Source: Metopolophium dirhodum
Lineage: Eukaryota; Arthropoda; Insecta; Hemiptera; Aphididae
Direction: 5' to 3'
Assembly: GCF_019925205.1 (NCBI RefSeq)
Contig: NC_083568.1
Coordinates: 2,222,237 to 2,286,236 of the forward strand
Length of the DNA: 64,000 nucleotides
In this document: in pieces, positions 26,258-39,560 of the stretch
Layout of the letters: each line of letters opens with the position of its first letter
Position numbering within the stretch: position 1 is the stretch's first letter
The notes under the pieces: generated by a model
Seen by the model: only the letters and a program-made list of their open reading frames with translations
Databases searched by the model: none
What the model was told of the DNA's origin: nothing
Translations under genes and position numbers: made by a program

Positions 26258-26400
26258 GCAACTCAGGAGTGCGGTGCACGATGTACTGTCCGGCCGGTCG
26301 ATTGGCCGCCGGGCCAAAGCCAATGCCGAGAAACCGGACCTCAGCCTCGCCGTCCGATTCGACATCATGAATTCGATCGCCAGCAACCGACACGCACCAA
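26258..26400 (+). CDS. Next exon of the same putative NMDA-type receptor gene (end of amino-terminal domain)
   Basis: A pyrimidine-rich tract and CTGGCGCAG precede this GC-rich 143-base exon, and CCAA followed by GTAAGT ends it. It enters in phase 2. The AG left by the exon at 2392-2787 plus its first G make an arginine codon, so the frame reads DLYR then QLRSAVHDVLSGRSIG. It supplies 47 full residues and leaves one base of the next codon. The order of features, a helix (LYRQLRSAVHDVL), a short GRSIGRR turn, a charged loop and RFDIMNSIA, is like the last part of NMDA receptor amino-terminal domains. There a G-x-TG turn and a strand ending in DI-N precede the linker to the ligand-binding domain. 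The antisense frame is also open for 141 codons but has no splice or family support. No clear next exon was found to the right in this window. Confidence 0.68.
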
Positions 26401-27371
26401 GTAAGTTGGACACGTTTTCGCCCAGGTAATCCGTCGCCGGACGTTTGCCGATAATCATAATATTATTATAATATATGCCTACCGATATACCGTCTCCTTG
26501 GTCGGTTATCGTGATACGACGCATACACACACGACATATAACTACATAATTTAATTTCACATTGTTGGTGTATTGTTTGGTAGATAAGTAGTGTATATAG
26601 TGTTAAAAACGCATCCGACGTAATAGCATTATATTATTATTGTACAATATATTATATACGTTTATGTCTGAATGGACAAGACTGACGAAATCCGACTGAA
26701 AAATCAATAACTCCACTCCATCATTACTCCTCTGCACCCTTTCGCACTGCACGTCGAATCGCGCTGGTTTCTGCTCCTGTAAACCTACTCTGAGAAATCC
26801 ATAACGTCTGACGTGGCTGCGTTGGTTTTACTCATAATAATACGTCTACCGACTCGGTGAAGACCTTACCTATATGTACCCAACAATGTGCAATGACACT
26901 CGGACAGTTTGACAGATTTTCATCATAGTCCACACTGCAGATAATTGGTTACACATTATTAGGTATACAGACACAAGTAGATAACAATTTATTTCCAACA
27001 TAACTGCGTACGTTTTCACATCAAGCGTTTACCTACAATTGTATATGTCGCAGTTATAAACTGTACTCGATTCAATTAGTATATAGTGTAATTAGGTCTA
27101 GTATTCTTAGTATCTATTCGACTATACAGTTTTTTCTCATGACATGTCCTTTAAAAGCCATAATATAATATAGAATTCACTGTTTGTGAAGAAGCTTTTG
27201 GTTATATAAAATGAACTGCGCTGATATGAGCTAATGTGCGTAGTCTTAGGGTTCTTTATTTTTGCTTTAGTACGTTCTAAATTAAAATTTGGTTCTTCGG
27301 ATTTGATATTTTGGTGCCACCGAAAATCAGGTAGGTTGACAGAATTGATAAATTCAAAGGAGGTTAAGACT
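26401..27371. other. Intronic DNA, nothing recognised
   Basis: A moderately GC-richer patch around 26690-26850 has no open frame with splice support. Confidence 0.45.
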
Positions 27372-27626
27372 CAGTGGCGTATTTAGTTGGTATTTTTTGT
27401 TGGTACGGCACTCATACAAATTTATGTAATCAATGTATTAACTAAACCCCAACAGCGCAACACGGGATAAAACAAAAATGAAAATTGTTTGCTTTGATTT
27501 AATTTATATAATATTCTAGTTTTTATGATTTATTATTAATAAAATTAATTTATTATAATAATTAAATACATTTTTTTATAACCCCCCCCCCCCCCCTCCC
27601 GAAATTAATTCCTATATACATCACTG
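27372..27626. mobile_element. hAT-type MITE with a C15 tract
   Basis: It starts CAGTGGCGTATTTA and ends with a decayed complement (TATATACATCACTG). A C15 homopolymer lies at 27582-27596. GTTAAGAC before it and GTTAAGTA just after it (offset by GC) may be a decayed 8-base target duplication. It belongs to the same group as 45487-45647 and 52576-52734. Confidence 0.6.
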
Positions 27627-29951
27627 GCGTTAAGTACATATTATATATTATTAAAATTTAGAACTGTAGCCTGTAAATTAAACATGTGCGGACTATACCC
27701 GTTGGCCGTTGTTGATATCGATTTACTGTGTAAAAATCTCCTTTGAGCAAAAGTAGAGATAACCTTGATACTTATTTTTTTAGTTAAACCATTAAAATAA
27801 TCTGTATGAAAGCCCTGCATTTCTTTAGTGATAAAAGCTTTAGGTCAATCCTAGGCGTAATAATTTAGGTATTTCATATCGCACCCAGTAAACTTAATTT
27901 TGTTCTTCATAGCTATGTCAATAGAATTGTACATTAGGGTAATGAACCTTTAACTCGGTTGTTTTAATTTTTTCTACGGTAATATAGTTTTGAGTTAAAA
28001 CAATCATTAAATAAAATATTGAACAAAAAATAATTTATACTACCCACGTGTTATTTGTTTGGTACATTATGCGTTTTAATATGCAGTGCTCATCAGTCTC
28101 CTTGGATATTTCAATAAATAAAATAAATTGCCAGGTATTTGTGGTAGGTTCGCGCGAGAATACAGTTCGAAAACCGAATCGATATAGTTTCTCGGGATAG
28201 TGTCTGGAATAATTAATAATTATATTATAATTGTTCGCATACGCGTAATACGTGTAGACAAGTACATAATACTTACCTGAATAAACTATATTCAACTACT
28301 GCACATAATTATTATTGACCGCGACGACGACGACGACGACGTTGGCGGCGGCGGTGGTGGAGGCTGTTTGATGAGAACGTTTCAATTGTACCTAACACTC
28401 ATCTATGTGTATGACAATTATTAATGTCGCGAAGTATAGTAATATACGTATACACAGGTGAACGGGCCACAGGAACAGAATTATATAAACGGTTGTCCCG
28501 CGACTATTCGTTAAAGCGATTTTTATTCGTAAAGTGTTGATATCAAATGCGCTTTATGTACAGCCTATATCATAATAGTATAATAATAGTTGTTCCTAGT
28601 TTATATATATAGGTACATAGGTACTCTGTTAAAACAACAATTATTGCGTTCTCTGGATTTTAATAATAATTATACCTACGCGAAGCTTTTCAAAAACGAA
28701 ACCATCGGGATGGAGCGTAGGTACTCTCTTGACACCGTTTCAAACGATCCATAGACATTTAAATTGTTATTATGTTTGTTAGTACCCGCGCCGGTATATT
28801 ATAATTACATACTTTGTACTGAAGTTATGTTATATTCACTAGACTTGATTATGATCCACGTTGTTATAATATCATCTTAGACTTCGTATTCACTTTCCTG
28901 CACGATTTAGTGTTTACATGGTGCAGCGTACCTGTAATAAAACGTGACTAATGTCTTTCGGGTTAGGTACTTAAAATCAGAAATTTTATGATATTATTAA
29001 GGTGGACACGTTTATTTGGATATAATATATTACACGGGATATAATTTTGTTGAGTCCGAAATGGCTTTTATGAAAAATAATGAATAGGTGCGTAAAGTTA
29101 TGATAAAATATTAGGGTTTTTTTTAGTGTCAAAATTAACACCATAAAGGTTAAATACGGTATGAAAATATTACAATATAAATGATAATTTATAATATAAC
29201 AATGTAGTAAACTGTGTAATTAAAACAGCATGTTCAACACCTAGTTGCGATACGTATATATTTAATAATTATTATGCATGTAAAATGAATACCAAAACAT
29301 TAAGTCCGCGGCGGAAGAATTATAATAATAATAATAATAATAGTAATTCGTGTCTTTTATTAAAAATTAAAACTAATTGACAAACGTGGAATTCCGGTAT
29401 CCATTTAAATTACAGCATTACCACGCGATGAGCATTATAATAGTATAATGTACAATATAATGTATTACATTTAAGGCTGGATATTTGTAAAAACTGCCAG
29501 TCGCATATTATAGTAACAACATTTATCTATTCTGTGGTAACAACCTCCAACCTATCGTTTCGTTTAAAAATGTTTGAAAATATATTAACCATATGCTGTC
29601 ATAGTGATGAGTTGCAGTGTCGTTTATAATTATTCATAATATGGTTACAATGTTATATGGCAAATGTTATTCATAGAGGCGATTTATATTACGGGAGATC
29701 GCAATCAGACACAACATTTTTAAATCTAAAACTTTGATCTGTCAAATAATACTAACACAAATCTTTTTCGTTTCCTTACTCCGCGGGGCTTGAACATTTC
29801 AATTTTGGTTGTTGTTTAATCAATTTGTAGGTACGATAAAAATACAATTTGGGATTCTTCATATATAGTAGGTACCTACAGTTACTTTTTATGATTGTAA
29901 AAATAAATATTGTGCATGCCAAGAGTAGGTCAGGTACAGAGGTACATACTG
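27627..29951. other. Intronic DNA with a (CGA)n/GGC triplet repeat
   Basis: A GCGACGACGACGACGACGAC run at about 28321-28341 is followed by GGCGGCGGCGGTGGTGG. Otherwise AT-rich with TAATAATA runs near 29321-29340. No gene is supported. Confidence 0.5.
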
Positions 29952-30725
29952 CAGGGCGATTCAACAAGCATGCTCACCCCATTTTTCTTCTTCAATAGTT
30001 CAGTTATTTAAAATCTGATTTCGGTATTTTAAATATGCCTTCACATTCTTGACATATCTTGTATAGTTGTACATATGCTACTGAAGGAGTGTCCTATGGA
30101 GATACATACTTCTGTTTTTTTAAATAAAACCGCCCCTTTTATACAATAAATTATTTAGTGGATAATTTTTCTCAAAATGTTGACGTTTCAAAGACGTTTT
30201 AAACTTTCAAAGAGTAGTTTTCGTCTTATTATAAATTGTGTGTACTAATTAGTAATTTGTTCTTAAGAACAATAGATCCATGATAACGAATTTAGAAGAT
30301 TCGTGAGCTATTACGATTTGATAAGTGTTGCAACTAATCTATCAACATTTTTAATTTGTAAAAATGGTCCAAGAATAATAAATACTAGATCCGACATTAC
30401 TTATATTTTATATTTTTGTAAAACTATTTTTAAAGACTATTATCTTTAATACAAATGAAAAATTACTCGTTTGAATTTTGAATTCAATTAATTAAAATAT
30501 TCAGAAAAATTATCCATTAGATATATTACCTTAAAAAAGCGGGGTTTTGTTTGAAACCTCATTTGAGAAACTAAAATTTGGATTGCCACAGCCCACAAAA
30601 CATTCCTTAAGGAGTACAAAAAGTCTCAAGAATTTAAAAACCTGGTGTCAAATGTACTTAATAATTCCAATAAAATCATTATTGAAGGAAAAATGAGGGA
30701 GCGTTATGCTTGGTAAATCACCTAA
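29952..30725. mobile_element. Non-autonomous TIR DNA element, copy B
   Basis: The left end CAGGGCGATTCAACAAGCAT is followed by GCTCACCCC. The right end in reverse complement is TTAGGTGATTTACCAAGCAT. Internal landmarks match copies A and C (ACTTCTGTTTTTTTAAATAA, TTATACAATAAATTATTTAG, ATAGATCCATGATAA, TTTTTGTAAAACTATTTTTA). Near its right end AAACATTCCTTAAGGAGTAC and the following AAAAAGT are the complement of a block near the left end of copy A, so the inverted repeats extend over 100 bases or more. No coding capacity is visible. The right boundary is uncertain by a few bases. Confidence 0.65.
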
Positions 30726-31359
30726 CCAATATATATATATTATATACCTACTTAAAATACGTGCGTTTTTTAAATGCACATGCATTAGAAATCATCATTA
30801 CACAATTAAAGTTGATGTAATTCATTATCTCAATTAATTCCATTCGATTTAATAAGGTGTTTTAGAAATGTTATCCAATTATTCTTGTAAAAAAATTGCA
30901 TTTTTTGTAGTATAAACCACGTGGTTATAAAAGTTTGCTCTAGTAAAATTAACTAAGTACCTATTGTAATTTAATCATTCACATTTCGTTTTTCTAATAA
31001 TGTGGTCTCTGGCTCTGTATATTAGTATACGCAAAACCGTGTGATTTAGAAAGCGAATATGGTACTTCAATATTCCATTGTCTTTGTTTCAAATTTCTAA
31101 CCGTCTGCTCAAGCGCATAGTAGGTATTATATATCATATATTTTTGGTACGTAATGAAATATTATAATTTATTCATATGGCTTGTGTATTATATTAAATA
31201 CATTCAAAAAATATAATTGTTATCTGTGGTTATGAGAATAATAATTAAAACATTTTTAAAGGGATACGATCTTTATCCACCTAAAATAGAATTGAACATA
31301 TTTAAGGAACACTCATTCAGATCGAACTCTGTGTATCTAATATTCTATACACTGTTTAT
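30726..31359. other. AT-rich intronic DNA, nothing recognised
   Basis: An (AT)n run at about 30730-30745; no other feature was recognised. Confidence 0.45.
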
Positions 31360-31981
31360 CAGTCTTGTAAAAGATACTTTTAAAATTGTATTTGAATACA
31401 GATACAAATACATCCATTCAGAAAGTATTTAAAATACATTTCAAGTACTTTTAAGAAAAAGTATTTAAGAACAAAATATAAATACTTGCCATGTATTTAA
31501 ATACTTTTCAAATACTTTTTTTTATTTTACTTTTCCACTAGTTAGTTTGCTAAATTAATTTTGTAATTACTAATTTAAAATTGTCATGATACATTCACCT
31601 AGGTATTATTAGAACTTTTTGTACCACTTTCAATTGTATACTGAAAAATTAAAATAAATAAAACTTGTTATATTATAGAAATTCTTTAATAATAGGTACC
31701 TAATTAAACAGTTCTTAATGAAATATAAATGATGTGGATATACAGAGCTAGGGGACAGGAGTTCTCAACAATTATGAAAGAAAAATATTTTTATAATTTA
31801 TAAATAAAATAGTATAATAATTTTCAAAAAAAAAAGTGACGACCAACGAATAATTTGTTTGAATTTTCAAAAGTATTTGATTTTCAAATACAAATACGTT
31901 CAAGACAGTATTTAAAATACTTTCCAAATACTTAAACCAAAAAGTATTTAAATACATTTACTCAAATACTTTACAAGACTG
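31360..31981. mobile_element. hAT-type MITE rich in AAGTATTT repeats
   Basis: The left end CAGTCTTGTAAAAGATACTT is matched by the right end in reverse complement, CAGTCTTGTAAAGTATTTGA. The flanks CTGTTTAT (31352-31359) and TTGTTTAT (31982-31989) form an 8-base target duplication with one mismatch, as expected of hAT elements. Both halves are packed with AAGTATTTAAATAC-like words in both orientations, which probably act as subterminal transposase sites or allow foldback. It has no transposase. Open frames at 31217-31432 and 31772-31957 are chance. Confidence 0.8.
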
Positions 31982-34900
31982 TTGTTTATAAATAAATATA
32001 TTATATAAAAATACAAACGATCACATTAAAAAAAAATCACACTCATATTAAATTTAAATATTATATTATATTTCTGAAATACCGCAAGACGTTATTCTAT
32101 GAACTTATAAATTATAATTTGATATGTGCAATGAAAAGTTTAGCTTAATAATATTATTTACTTTAAAAATAATGTCTGCCCTTGCTGAAAATTAAAAACA
32201 GTAACAGTGCGGTGCCTACCCACTTCTTTCTCTGTTGATTTTAACTTCTAAAACACTATTGATCGCACAAAAATCCTGTCATTCTATAAAAACGTGTAAA
32301 TAATTGAATTCAAGACTCAATCGTATACTGATAAAAAAAAATCCCAACTTAAAATTGTGAAAAAAAGTTATTCTCGCACGATTAGGTCCGAAAAATGATT
32401 AATCGTTTTTATTTTTTTCCCTTTCAAATCGGCGGGTGCCATCGATGTGTGAAAACAAATGATTAGATTATACACATCAATTTGCTGTGACCTGACGAGC
32501 GTCACAGTTGGTTTTTATAACCGAAAGTATAAAATCTGATATTGACACATAACAATGATGATACTGACACGTTCGTTAGGTTACGTTTGCGTTATTATTT
32601 GATAAAAATATTCCCAATGTTCGATTCTAGTAGATACTTATAAAGATATTTTTTGCGATTTAAAAAAAAAAATATTGAGAAACATTTTTTATCCTTATTA
32701 TATAATATACGAAACAACAATAATTTGGTCAAAAATAATCTAACGTATGATGTGTCATATCAGTGTCACCACAAAATATAATACAATGTGATATTTTTAA
32801 TTTAACAACGTTTGGGCGATGGGCCACAAATTAATAGGTCCAATTAAAATGACACTAAATTCCAATTTCCAACTGTAGATTTTCTAAAATTGATTTTAAC
32901 CATCTAGCATTCTAGCTATACTTATATATTTTTTTAAATATAATTTCATACGACCCCTTAATGTACCTATACGGCTATACGTTTCTTATTTAATATGTGT
33001 TGATTTATTGCTCATGGAAATGAATTGCATTTAAACTAATATAAACTTAATTTAAAAATAATAAATACAAATTTTACATATGAACGAAGATATCACATTC
33101 GAAGTGCAAAGTTACAATTTGTTAATTTATCAAGTCTGAGGAAAAATAAATATTTTGAATAAGATGAATTTACATTTCATATAATTTAATGAATTCACAA
33201 GTTAGAATTATTAATGTTTACTTAGTATAATTTATTCATATTTTATAAGTTACAACATATAGTATAGCGTATAATATATTATTTATTTTAAATCCCATTT
33301 TAGAAATTAAATAATATTACATAATATATTTTATAGTGGTGTGTGGTTGAATGATACATTTTATAATCTGACTACTCTGAGTAAGCTAAATTGGTGTGTT
33401 TGTTTGTGTGTGTTTTTAATACGTAAACACGTCTTTGTGTAGAAGAATAATGTTCAAAAAGTTCCATGTTTCCCTTTATATAGATTACAGGACATTGTGC
33501 ACAGATAGTACTTTAGAGAGGTCGTTTTCCACAATACTATGCAAGAAAAAAGCAAAAAATACGTCAAATAAATATTACGGCGAACTTGCCAGTTTTGATC
33601 ATGAGCCTTGACCACATTCGGGTAAATGGAACTCTGAATAATATATTGTCGCTTCATATTTGATATTGTCATAAATCATAATTCACCACACTGTGCAGTG
33701 CCTAGGCGAGAAAAGCTCGAGTGCCCTCTGTACACATTATATACTTCATAATATAGAAATTGTAATCCAAACACAATTTATTTATTTAGTTTATTAAAAA
33801 CTAAAACGCGTTAAACCATTATCTAGTTATAAATAAAAATAATAAATAAATGAAACCAAGCAGTTGAAAAAAAAATAGTGTCGATAAATACGTTTGTTTA
33901 ATGTCAATTAGATATATTTGATAACGCAATGTAACACCGTACAGAAGATTTTTTTTTTGGGCTAAATTTTTCTTAAGGATGATTGGTCGTGACCGTATAC
34001 AATCGCAGCTATTTGTTTTGATAAAAATCAACTGTTTAAACTATCTACCTATATTATATTCACAGTACAATGGGTTTTTAAACCATTTTTAGTTTGCTAA
34101 TGCTCTTTAGAATATAAATTATAATCGTTTATTCGAATTCGGAATTATCGACGTATACATATTATAATAAAATAACCAACTGCGTTGAAAAGTTTAAATT
34201 TAACGCTTAGATTTGGTAACAGGGTACAATAATAGAATATCAATACTACATAGTAGGTACTAGGTACTATAAAATGGAACAGATTACAATCATTAAACAT
34301 TTTATTTTTGTCATCTCTGTATTATACTGAATAGCTATGTTCAAAATCCTGGACATTTATTTGTAAAAGTTGTAACTGATCGGAACTTTCAACAAACTGT
34401 ACCTATAATATTCTGGTAATAACTATTTATTTTTACAATAAAAAACTTTAAGTACCTACATTTTAAATAGCATTTTTAAATAAGTACTTGATTTTGGGTT
34501 TTATTAATACTATTTTATATTAGCAGCATACATATATTTAAGTATTTAACACGCGGTGCATACTTAAAATTGTTTCAAATGGAAAAATAATTTTAAAAAA
34601 AAATTGTTTTTTTCAGTTAATTTATCTGTATTTGATAAACTTTGGAAAATAAGAATTTCGATTTGTCTAAACGATACTCCAGACGTATATAAACGAGTTT
34701 ATTTATTGAACAATATTTGACTCGCTAGTCTTAAAAATTAGTACCGAGAACAATCATGACTCACAATAATCGCATATTAAATCTACGTATTTTCATAAAT
34801 TGATCGTTAATTTGTATAAAATTATTTGGTTATAAAAAATATATATACTGTGAATTTATTGGAACAAAACAATGATTGAATTTTGTTTTTTTTTTTACTT

Positions 34901-35689
34901 TATATCTTTTTTCATTTGTTTAATAATACCTATATTTTTGCTAAATTATTACATACAATTTAAACGAATTTTAATTTTGTACTCATGATAAAAAAATATT
35001 AAAATGTTAACAACAATGTTTAACACAATAATACATGCGCGTGCATAATAATAATAATATTATGTAGATGTCATATATGCATACAGTGGGTTATCGGTAT
35101 TCAATATAATATGTAATTTATACACCAATATTTGAAAAACAATTACAAACGTATGTACGCTGTTTTCAGATAACTTTGAAGTAGTTTTTAATAATATTCT
35201 ATATTATGATAATATTCAATCGATTAAAGAACACATATTATAGGTATCTCTAATTGATGTGTATTTTTTGTTTCATCTATACAACACCGCTATAGTAGAA
35301 ATACGAATATTATTAGGTACATGAATTTAATTGCTTAACGGAATATTAACCATTAAAATTGTCATTTAATAGATACAAAACGTGAATCTATTACGTAAAT
35401 CATTAAATTCACCTGCAGTATGTTTATAGGTTTGAGAAATTAATAATGTACACTTTCCGTTTAGTTATTTTGTCGTTCTAAACAAACATTTAAATAAAAT
35501 GTTATTAAATTAATAACTGGAGAATATCAAATGATAGTATATAATATTCACAAATGCAATATTTTTATTTAGAGGTTTTATTTCTATATTTTATATTATC
35601 TTTTTTAATCTTGTTTTCCGTAATATTTCTATATTGAGCCATCTTATAAGATAAAAACAATTGATGTTTCCCATACCTATTATAACTTT
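31982..35689. other. AT-rich intronic DNA, nothing recognised
   Basis: Long A and T runs and TAATA runs only. The minus-strand frames at 33454-33672 and 33819-34031 are A/T-rich and unsupported. Confidence 0.45.
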
Positions 35690-37354
35690 CATAAGGCCAA
35701 CTTCCCACAAATTTTAAACTACTTAGAGTCTTTTAACTGGGCCGAAACAATAAATTTACTTGACGCCTACTTCAGCTACTTACGCCTTATATGATGCACT
35801 TCACTACTGCATCCTAAGCTTCGTTCCTAAGTATGTAAAACCTAAATTCCCAGCCTGATTTACCCCAAAACTTAAATCAATTTTCCTAGCTAAAAGGCAA
35901 GCCAATGCATGCTCTATTCAAACAGTCTAATAACCAACATCATTATGCTCAGTTTTCCTACCTCCTGTGCCCAATATAAGTCTGAGTCAAAAAAGTGCTT
36001 TAAAAACTACACTACCCGAATTGAGGCTGGTTTAAATAGCAACCACAAATCCTTTTGGAAATTTGTTCGAAACCTCAGGTCAGCAAATAGTATTCCCAAC
36101 GTAGTTCACTTCGATGAATTTTCTTGCTCTGGTCCACAGGACATTGCCAACCTGTTTTCTAAGTACTTTAACTCGGTTTACTCAACCTCCACCATCAACA
36201 GTAACACTAATCTTCCCCACCTGTGTTTTGATTTACCCCATAATTGCTCCTTTAGTATTTCTGATATTGAATCTGGTCTAGTAAAGTTAAAAACGTGTAT
36301 TCTGCAGGGCCAGATGAACTTCCAGGAAATTTCCTTTTTAATATTAGATCTTTTCTGTGTGTTCCACTGTGGCTAATCTTCAGGCGCTCTTTAGATGAAG
36401 GGGTATTTTCATCCATCTGGAAGCTAAGCTCCATCACTCCCATTTTCAAGTCAGGTGATAAATTCCATGCCAGAAACTACAGACCAATCTCTATCCTATG
36501 GCATATAGCCAAGCTTTTTGAAAAGCTCGGGCTCAAAGACATTCTACCTTCAGTTAATCCGACTCTTATCGATGAACAATACGGTTTCAGGCCAGGGCGG
36601 TCAGTTGTAATGAATTTGTTGGTCTTTGATGCACCACCCCTACTCGATTAACAATATCAATCTAACATCGGTCAGTCAAATAAAAGACCTGGGAGTTCTA
36701 TTTTCCTCCGACTTTAATTTTCACCAACATATACTGTCAATAAGTTGTAAGGCATTTAAGACTTTAGGATTTGTAAAACGAATATCGCCATACTTTAAGC
36801 TTACCTCTTCGCTGAAGGCTCTCTATTGCTCATTAGTACGACCCCTGCTTGAATATGGTTCAGTTCTCTGGGATCCTCACAAAGCCTCTGACTCTGCTAT
36901 CATTGAGCGTGTCCAAAGGCGCTTTTTATCTTATGCCAGTAACGCGTTGAATATTTCTCACCCGATGCATGACTACTCACCAATTCTCCACAAGCTCAGT
37001 CTTTCAATGCTAGCTGACAGAAAAGTTGTCAGTTACTTGAACTTTCTCAAGAAACTCATTGACGGCTCTGCCGACGCTCCTACACACCTTTCCCTGATCA
37101 ACTTTCGCGTCCCTCCACGTCGAACCCGCTCTACCGCCACTTTTGCTATCCCTATGCATGCCACCAACTACAGCTCAAACAATCAGATTCACCGCATGGT
37201 GCGCCTTGCCAACGTTCACTCATCGCTTTCACTCTAACTTAAGCACCTGGTTCCGTTCCACTTCCGCTGATTTGCTATTTGTATGTAAGATCTAACTTTC
37301 ATTTACTGTACTTTGGGCTACGCCCGTATTCAATAAAAATAAATAAATAAAATG
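35690..37354 (+). pseudogene. Broken Jockey-like non-LTR retrotransposon (LINE) fragment, reverse transcriptase ORF2
   Basis: The fragment is distinctly more GC-rich than its flanks. It starts inside the linker after the endonuclease; no endonuclease is present. Stops interrupt the first 220 bases, then frame 2 runs at 35909-36290. Near 36290 the frame shifts and continues with GPDELPG, SSITPIFKSGD, NYRPISIL and EQYGFRPGRS, which are reverse transcriptase fingers and early palm motifs. At about 36620-36650 the frame changes again and jumps directly to INNINLTSVSQIKDLGVLFS, then LVRPLLEYGSVLWDP and RVQRRF, which are thumb and C-terminal motifs. The stretch that should hold the catalytic YxDD motif is missing. 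A short 3' UTR ends in AATAAAAATAAATAAATAAA, a typical tail. It is dead, and 5' truncated as is usual for LINEs. The lineage within the Jockey/CR1-like group is an eye judgement. Confidence 0.85.
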
Positions 37355-38880
37355 TAAATCAGTCGTATAAAATAAAAAAGTAATTTGTAAATTACCCTAT
37401 ATTACGAATTTACAATATGCTTTTTTAAGAGTTTTGTGTCTATTCTACTTGCGGCTAGCTGTACCATGATACGATCAAGATGTTCTCCTTTTGTACCTAT
37501 ACTTACTTACTTAAATATTATTATTGTTTTATTTAACTGTAAAATATATTACTTACAACGTTTGGCAACATGTATTACATTAATACACATGATTATTAAT
37601 TTCTCCTTACATTTATATAAGAAAAAGCAGTTGGACACGTTAAGAACAAATCACGTTCTACATTGGTAACCATATCAATACGATATAAAAATGAATAACC
37701 AAACACATGTTTCTATAACAATCATGTCAAATGTAATATATATAATATTAAGAAATAAAAAAACTACTTTCTAATATTTTTATAAATATTTATAAGTAAA
37801 ATATGTGTATGGACTTCCTCGTATAAAAATGTAAGATATTATGAACTCGTTTGTATATTCAATGTGATTATATAGTAAAACCTACCCTATCAAGTATCTG
37901 ATGACCAAATACAAAAAATACATAATAAGTCAGTTATTAATTGGGCTTACATTCAGATTTTTTTATCGAATATTCCAATATAATCACACGGTGGTACCTA
38001 GCTCGTATTGAAAAAATAACCACGATGACCCGGACAATTTATATTATCTTTAAGAATATAGGTATTTTTTTTTAGTTTACGTTTAAGCGGAAACTTTTTT
38101 TTAGTGTACCTTTTAACTGGATTGATCTAGGTTAGAGATATAGCCTAGCAGCTGCCGTACATGCACGGTGGACGTGCGGTGTGGTAGCCAAATGATTTAC
38201 GGTCAGATGGATTTCCTTTTTACACGTGATGGGTTTGTCTGAAACTGATTAATAGGTCCGAACGATGCGCAGTACCGAAGTCACTGTCTCCGGACCAATT
38301 CGATATTGCATAAAGTGGCCACGTAAAACAGGACCGATCGATTAACGATCTCCACGTCTCTCCCAATAAAAATTGGTCGCTCGTCGGTTTTAAGTATATG
38401 CGTGCACACACAGTAGTCTTGCAATGTCCACTGAATAGTATTATTTATATAATATACCTCCATGATAGGTATAGGTAGGCCCCGACGTGAAACGTTCATC
38501 GTGATCTTATAAAATTGTGTAAATATTTAAATATTTTGTCTGTCGATTGAAGTGCGTACGAATAAGTATCTACCTAGGTAGTTTTCATATTTTTGTGTCG
38601 TTGATATCCAACGCAGAGTTCTCTTCCCGAAGAAAACTCAAAAACAGTCGTTATTATTTTTGTTAATTACACGTCGTACACGCTGTGTACCTTTGAACTA
38701 AATAATATTATTATAATATTGTAGGTATATCTATAATAATACTGCCTACGCGTAATGTTGTGTATAATAATTTATAGTATTATTATCTTTATTAAACAAG
38801 AGTTCAATTGTTCCGGCGCGACAATGTTATTAGTTTACTCGGCTCGTTCGTAAAGTGTATAATACGAAATATAATGAGGC
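37355..38880. other. Intronic DNA, nothing recognised
   Basis: Two overlapping minus-strand frames at 38220-38499 have no family match. No repeats were recognised. Confidence 0.4.
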
Positions 38881-39560
38881 CATTATTGTGCGCGGTATAA
38901 TTTTCAATCTCGAGCCGGGCAAAAGCTGCAGGTATCGGGTTTCTTATTATGGTTTTCTAAAAATAAAATTGTAGCCCCGCGTTATTGGAAAAAACGAACC
39001 ACCTGCAGGTAAGACGCCGGTCGCGTGCTCGTATAAAAATCATCGCGGACCATAGTAAAAAAAATGTCGACGCAAAAAAATGCGCCGTATCTATTTCCCG
39101 TGTTCACGATGTACGCCGCTCCCTTTGTGCAGCCGAAATAGCGTGCCTATTGAAAAATTATTCCTATCAATAAAAAGTTGTCCTGTAGTGCATGTTATAC
39201 GACCATCTCGTTTCAGTCGGACGTTTAATAATCTCAAAACCCGCGAGTGAAACTACCGTTTCCAGAAAAAAATCTTGTAATTGGAGTGGTGCCGGTGCCT
39301 ATAATATGAAAGTCGCATATCGTCAACGAACTACGAAAGTCCGAAATCGCCTATTATTGTGGTTAGTTATGGGAGGCAATTCCTTTTTTCGCCTCGTGCC
39401 CTCGTAAATTATATTATTACGTACCCGTGAGGCCGTGAATATCGTTCTCGTTAAAACGATCTCATACGGTTGGTTATCGGGTTATTACCGGGCTTTCCGT
39501 GAACTATATATGACTGCGACCGAATAAATTGCGATTACACCGTCGAAATGAAGTGCGAGT
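38881..39560. other. CpG-denser patch, possible regulatory or cryptic exon region
   Basis: Raised CpG density. A strong donor-like CTGCAG then GTAAGA occurs at about 39003-39014, following an open stretch without family resemblance. Frames at 38985-39173 and 39192-39407 are unassigned. This could be an alternative promoter or first exon, but nothing in the sequence proves it. Confidence 0.25.

Noticed and set aside
26135..26560. 141-codon minus-strand frame over the second exon
   Set aside because: It overlaps the plus-strand exon that has splice sites and phase agreement. The minus frame resembles no family and is the antisense shadow of GC-rich coding DNA.
38985..39014. First exon ending at the CTGCAG/GTAAGA donor-like site
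   Set aside because: The donor is good, but the preceding frame has no family match, promoter or known partner acceptor, so it is kept only as a possible regulatory patch.
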